DNA from: Caldimicrobium sp964493015
GTDB lineage: Bacteria > Desulfobacterota > Thermodesulfobacteria > Thermodesulfobacteriales > Thermodesulfobacteriaceae
DNA: 45,801 nt
Direction: 5' to 3'
Assembly: GCA_964493015.1 (NCBI GenBank)
Contig: CAZBLU010000011.1
Coordinates: 1-45,801, forward strand
The notes under the pieces are model-generated. The model did no database searches, was not told the origin of the DNA, and was given only the letters and a program-made list of their open reading frames with translations. The position numbers and the translations under genes were made by a program. Positions 43,411 to 45,801 of this stretch are shown one piece after another (position 1 is the stretch's first letter; each line of letters opens with the position of its first letter).

Positions 43411-43472
43411 GCCTAAAGTAGGCCTCGCCTTTGGGCGAGAATTAAGCCTTGCAGCACCTACTTATCTTCGGC
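43411..43472 (-). promoter_or_regulatory. L10 leader: ribosomal protein L10 leader
   Basis: In the 153 bp between rplA and rplJ the minus strand carries the layout of an L10 leader. Outer segments AAGTAGG and CCTACTT pair, extended by GCC/GGC. They enclose GTGCTGCAAGGCTTAA and an inner hairpin CTCGCC-CAAA-GGCGAG. Further upstream GGTGCTC can pair with GAGCCCC. L10-L12 complexes bind such leaders and lower translation of rplJ-rplL. Recognition is by pattern, not by a covariance search. Confidence 0.7.
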
Positions 43473-43519
43473 CTAAAAGGGGCTCCACACTTGAGAGCAC
43501 CTTCTGGCCTGATATATTA

Positions 43520-44242
43520 CTAATCTCCAGAGTAATTAGCTAATAAGTTTCTAACATCATTTATATCAACTTTTAAACCAGGCCCCATCGTGGTAGAAAT
43601 AGTAATACTCCTAATATATTGCCCTCTGACTGCAGCAGGTTTTGCCTTAAGAAGGGCTTCAAAAAAGGCAGCTAAGTTTTCCAAAATCTTCTTTTCCCCA
43701 AAAGAGACCTTTCCAACAGGTGCATGAACAACTCCTGCCCTATCAACCTTAAAGTCAACCTTCCCAGCCTTAATGTCCCTAACAGCCTTGGCCACATCAA
43801 AGGTCACTGTGCCAGTTTTAGTGCTGGGCATAAGCCCCCTTGGTCCAAGGATCTTTCCAAGCCTACTTACCTGACCCATCATGTCAGGAGTTGCTATCAC
43901 CTTGTCAAAGTCAAGCCAATTTTCCTCTTGAATCTTCTTGATTAAATCCTCATCACCTACATAGTCGGCCCCAGCCTCAAGTGCCTCTTTAGCCTTTTCA
44001 CCCTTAGCAAAAACAAGAACTCTCGCCACCTTTCCTGTTCCATGAGGTAGAACTACAGAACCTCTCACCATCTGATCAGCATGCCTTGGATCTACACCTA
44101 AAACTACAGCTACCTCCACTGTTTCGTCAAATTTAGCATAAGCATTTTCAAGGGCAAGTTTTACTGCCTCTTCAAAAGTATATTTCTTACTCCTATCTAT
44201 TTTGGCAAGAACTGCTCTATACTTCTTCCCCCTGGTAGGCAT
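43520..44242 (-). CDS. rplA: 50S ribosomal protein L1
   Basis: The 240-residue L1-stalk protein, also a translational repressor in other bacteria. Signatures: YTFEEAVKLALENAYAKFDETVEVAV, DPRHADQMVRGSVVLPHGTGK and GLMPSTKTGTVTFDVAKAV. It follows rplK by 11 bp. The ATG at 44242 follows GGAGAGG at usual spacing. No unusual features. Confidence 0.97.
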   Translation of the reverse strand: MPTRGKKYRAVLAKIDRSKKYTFEEAVKLALENAYAKFDETVEVAVVLGVDPRHADQMVRGSVVLPHGTGKVARVLVFAKGEKAKEALEAGADYVGDEDLIKKIQEENWLDFDKVIATPDMMGQVSRLGKILGPRGLMPSTKTGTVTFDVAKAVRDIKAGKVDFKVDRAGVVHAPVGKVSFGEKKILENLAAFFEALLKAKPAAVRGQYIRSITISTTMGPGLKVDINDVRNLLANYSGD

Positions 44243-44253
44243 AGCTCCTCTCC

Positions 44254-44679
44254 TTAGTCAACAATTTCAATACCCATGCTTTTGGCAGTTCCCTCAATAG
44301 TTCTCATGGCTGCCTCTAAGGTAGCTGCCGTCATATCAGCCATTTTCATTTTGGCTATCTCTTCAAGTTGCTTTCTTGTTATCTGCCCAACCTTTTCCTT
44401 CTTTGGGTTATGAGCACCTGTTTCAATTCCAGCTGCCTTCTTTAATAATACCGAAGCAGGAGGTGTCTTCAATTCAAAGGTAAAAGATCTGTCAGCATAA
44501 ACAGTAATTACCACAGGAATTATATAACCCTCTTGTCCCCTCGTCTTTTCGTTAAAGGCCTTGACAAATTCCATAATATTTACACCATGCTGTCCAAGAG
44601 CAGGACCAACAGGTGGTGCAGGAGTCGCCTGCCCAGCAGGAAGTTGTAATTTTATCTGAGCAATAACCTTCTTAGCCAT
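44254..44679 (-). CDS. rplK: 50S ribosomal protein L11
   Basis: The 141-residue L11, part of the GTPase-associated centre. LQLPAGQATPAPPVGPALGQ followed by HGVNIMEFVKAFNEKT, and KTPPASVLLKKAAG, are the standard segments. The C-terminal RNA-binding domain (ITRKQLEEIAKMKMADMTA...GTAKSMGIEIV) is complete. It lies 22 bp after nusG. Confidence 0.98.
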   Translation of the reverse strand: MAKKVIAQIKLQLPAGQATPAPPVGPALGQHGVNIMEFVKAFNEKTRGQEGYIIPVVITVYADRSFTFELKTPPASVLLKKAAGIETGAHNPKKEKVGQITRKQLEEIAKMKMADMTAATLEAAMRTIEGTAKSMGIEIVD

Positions 44680-44701
44680 CTTCTTTCATCCTCCCAGTAA
44701 C

Positions 44702-45235
44702 CTATATCTTCTGTAAATTAGTAAAATCAATATCTACTGGAGTTTCTCTGCCAAATATACTTACCAATACCCTAACTTTGCCCTTGTCAGGTTTAACCTC
44801 CTCCACAACACCTATAAAATTAGCAAAAGGCCCATCAATAATCTTCACCTTGTCACCAACCGTAAATTGATAGCGAGGTTTTAACTTTATTTCTTCTACC
44901 ATCAATGAAGATTGAAGCTTCTCTACCTCCTCTGTGCGGAAGAGATAAAGCTTATCTCCCCCAACAATATCTATCACACCCTCAATGGATTTTATAACCT
45001 CCTTTAAGGTCTCATCAAGCTCACCATAAATCAAAAAATAACCTGAATAAAAGCGCCTCTTTTCCTGCTTTTCTGGAGAAAAATGCACTTCAATCTCCTT
45101 TGGAGGAGGCACAAAAATCTTTTCAATTTTATCACTAAAACCTTGCTCAGCAACTACTTTTTCTAATTTCTCTTTAATTTCTTCTTCCTTACCTACCCAA
45201 ACCTGCACTGAATACCAGTTTTTAGCCACCTTCAA
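44702..45235 (-). CDS. nusG: transcription antitermination/elongation factor NusG
   Basis: RNA polymerase-binding elongation factor of 177 residues. The NGN domain spans residues ~5-115 (NWYSVQVWVGKEEEIKEKL, FYSGYFLIYGEL). The KOW domain is at the C terminus (FTVGDKVKIIDGPFANFIGV, then VEEVKPDKGKVRVLVSIFGR). The typical WRFVRxTPGV stretch is replaced by EVIKSIEGVIDIVGGDK. Its ATG overlaps the secE stop by four bases (ATGA). Confidence 0.96.
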   Translation of the reverse strand: MKVAKNWYSVQVWVGKEEEIKEKLEKVVAEQGFSDKIEKIFVPPPKEIEVHFSPEKQEKRRFYSGYFLIYGELDETLKEVIKSIEGVIDIVGGDKLYLFRTEEVEKLQSSLMVEEIKLKPRYQFTVGDKVKIIDGPFANFIGVVEEVKPDKGKVRVLVSIFGRETPVDIDFTNLQKI

Positions 45236-45462
45236 CTCACCAATAATGTAATAACAAAATTATAAATCATATCCAAAAGACCTAAATAAGCACCTATAAA
45301 AAGACTTAATAAAATTACCATGAGACTGCTCATCAATACCTGCTTTCTACCTGCCCAGGTAATTTTTTTGGCCTCTGATTTAACCTCTTTTAAAAATTTT
45401 ACACTACGATCTATGGGATTTATTTTACCTTCCGTCAAGCCTTTTTTAATAACTTCGCTCAT
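45232..45462 (-). CDS. secE: preprotein translocase subunit SecE
   Basis: Small SecYEG component of 76 residues. A charged amphipathic helix (SVKFLKEVKSEAKKITWAGR, the family signature ending in KKITWP in most) precedes one membrane segment near the C terminus (~46-73). It sits between tRNA-Trp and nusG, the classical order, and overlaps nusG by four bases. Confidence 0.95.
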   Translation of the reverse strand: MSEVIKKGLTEGKINPIDRSVKFLKEVKSEAKKITWAGRKQVLMSSLMVILLSLFIGAYLGLLDMIYNFVITLLVS

Positions 45463-45491
45463 CTATTCTTACCCATACTATATTTAAAATG

Positions 45492-45565
45492 CAGGGCAGG
45501 AGGGACTTGAACCCCCAACCTTCGGATTTGGAGTCCGATGCTCTGCCAGGTTGAGCTACTGCCCT
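45492..45565 (-). tRNA. tRNA-Trp (anticodon CCA)
   Basis: Cloverleaf of 74 nt: acceptor AGGGCAG/CTGCCCT, D-arm with AACCTGGCAGA, anticodon stem ATCGGA/TCCGA with loop CTCCAAA (anticodon at 45529-45531), T-arm GGGGG-TTCAAGT-CCCTC. Discriminator G; CCA not encoded. Lies between rpmG and secE, its first bases overlapping the rpmG stop codon, so it must be cut out of an mRNA. Confidence 0.97.
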
Positions 45566-45734
45566 ACTTTTTAACCTCTCTATGAATAGTATGTCTTCTG
45601 TCCCAAGGACAATATTTTTTCAATTCAAGTCTATCTGGCGTATTCCTCCTATTTTTGGTAGTAGTATAATTTATCCTCTTACACTCAGTGCACTGAAGAT
45701 GTATAGTAATTCTAACCTCTCCTTTCTTAGCCAT
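45564..45734 (-). CDS. rpmG: 50S ribosomal protein L33
   Basis: A 56-residue large-subunit protein. MAKKGEVRITIHLQCTECKR then INYTTTKNRRNTPDRLELKK and YCPWDRRHTIHREVKK match L33 throughout. The zinc-ribbon form has four Cys (CxxC...CPxC). Here the first pair is intact (Cys15, Cys18) but the second pair reads Cys42-Pro-Trp-Asp45, so the fourth ligand is Asp. The ribosome site AGGAG overlaps the tuf stop codon (TAGGAG), and the rpmG stop TAG shares two bases with the tRNA-Trp 5' end. Confidence 0.95.
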   Translation of the reverse strand: MAKKGEVRITIHLQCTECKRINYTTTKNRRNTPDRLELKKYCPWDRRHTIHREVKK

Positions 45735-45745
45735 ATAATAAGCTC

Positions 45746-45801
45746 CTATTCTATTATTTTAGTCACAACCCCAGCACCAACCGTCCTTCCACCTTCCCTA
45801 A
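45746..45801 (-). CDS. tuf: elongation factor Tu, C-terminal end (partial)
   Basis: The last 17 full codons read REGGRTVGAGVVTKIIE then a TAG at 45746, which is the conserved EF-Tu C terminus in the tRNA/GTP barrel. The rest lies beyond the window. Its place ahead of rpmG-tRNA-Trp-secE-nusG is the common bacterial order. Confidence 0.95.
   Translation of the reverse strand, partial: REGGRTVGAGVVTKIIE

Overview
This window looks like a piece of a thermophilic, anaerobic, Gram-negative bacterial chromosome, most plausibly from the Thermodesulfobacteria (Thermodesulfobacterium/Caldimicrobium-like). That placement is an inference. It rests on an Aquifex-type aconitase, a four-subunit pyruvate:ferredoxin oxidoreductase, the futalosine route to menaquinone, a two-subunit biotin carboxylase/carboxyltransferase pair, Lys/Glu-rich proteins, and outer-membrane biogenesis genes (msbA, kpsF/kdsD, an Lpp/OprI-like lipoprotein).

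Layout. (1) 1-9727, minus strand: a tightly packed gene train htpX > msbA > ispD > unknown > aconitase > mltB-like > M24 peptidase > pyrG, with pyrG cut only a few codons before its end. A good sigma70-type promoter lies in front of htpX. (2) 9932-11302, plus: an orphan membrane polyferredoxin of the NapH/NosR type. (3) 11331-15674, minus: mobB, an MBL-fold hydrolase, tRNA-Gly(GCC) with a near-consensus promoter, and the porG-porD-porA-porB operon. (4) 15756-19351, minus: rtcB, an alanine-zipper lipoprotein, an Smr-domain protein and an unusual fusion of a THEP1-type NTPase with thymidylate kinase. (5) 19342-19942: a degraded MNT/HEPN toxin-antitoxin pair. (6) 19943-21315, minus: an unknown small gene and kpsF. 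(7) 21380-25712, plus: cobO-mqnC-mqnX-mqnA-menG, each overlapping the next, a menaquinone operon led by a cobalamin adenosyltransferase. (8) 25789-29310, minus: a divergent biotin carboxylase plus carboxyltransferase pair. (9) 29594-33195, plus: three glycosyltransferases in visibly AT-richer DNA, probably acquired. (10) 33367-34132: a small Rpn-like protein, and rpsO with a 5' hairpin and a strong terminator. (11) 34137-45801, minus: tuf(end)-rpmG-tRNA-Trp-secE-nusG-rplK-rplA-rplJ-rplL-rpoB-rpoC, with an L10 leader before rplJ and a hairpin between rplL and rpoB.

Most of the window is core metabolism and information processing. Acetyl-CoA/pyruvate chemistry (Por), anaplerosis (the biotin enzyme) and the aconitase step form a central-carbon set that would suit an anaerobic autotroph or sulfur-metabolising organism. 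The mqn operon supplies the quinone, and the polyferredoxin could exchange electrons with it. I found no CRISPR array, prophage or intact insertion sequence. The least ordinary items are the THEP1-Tmk fusion, the divergent carboxyltransferase, the MNT/HEPN remnant, the L33 protein with one zinc-ligand cysteine replaced by Asp, and the rpsO upstream region.
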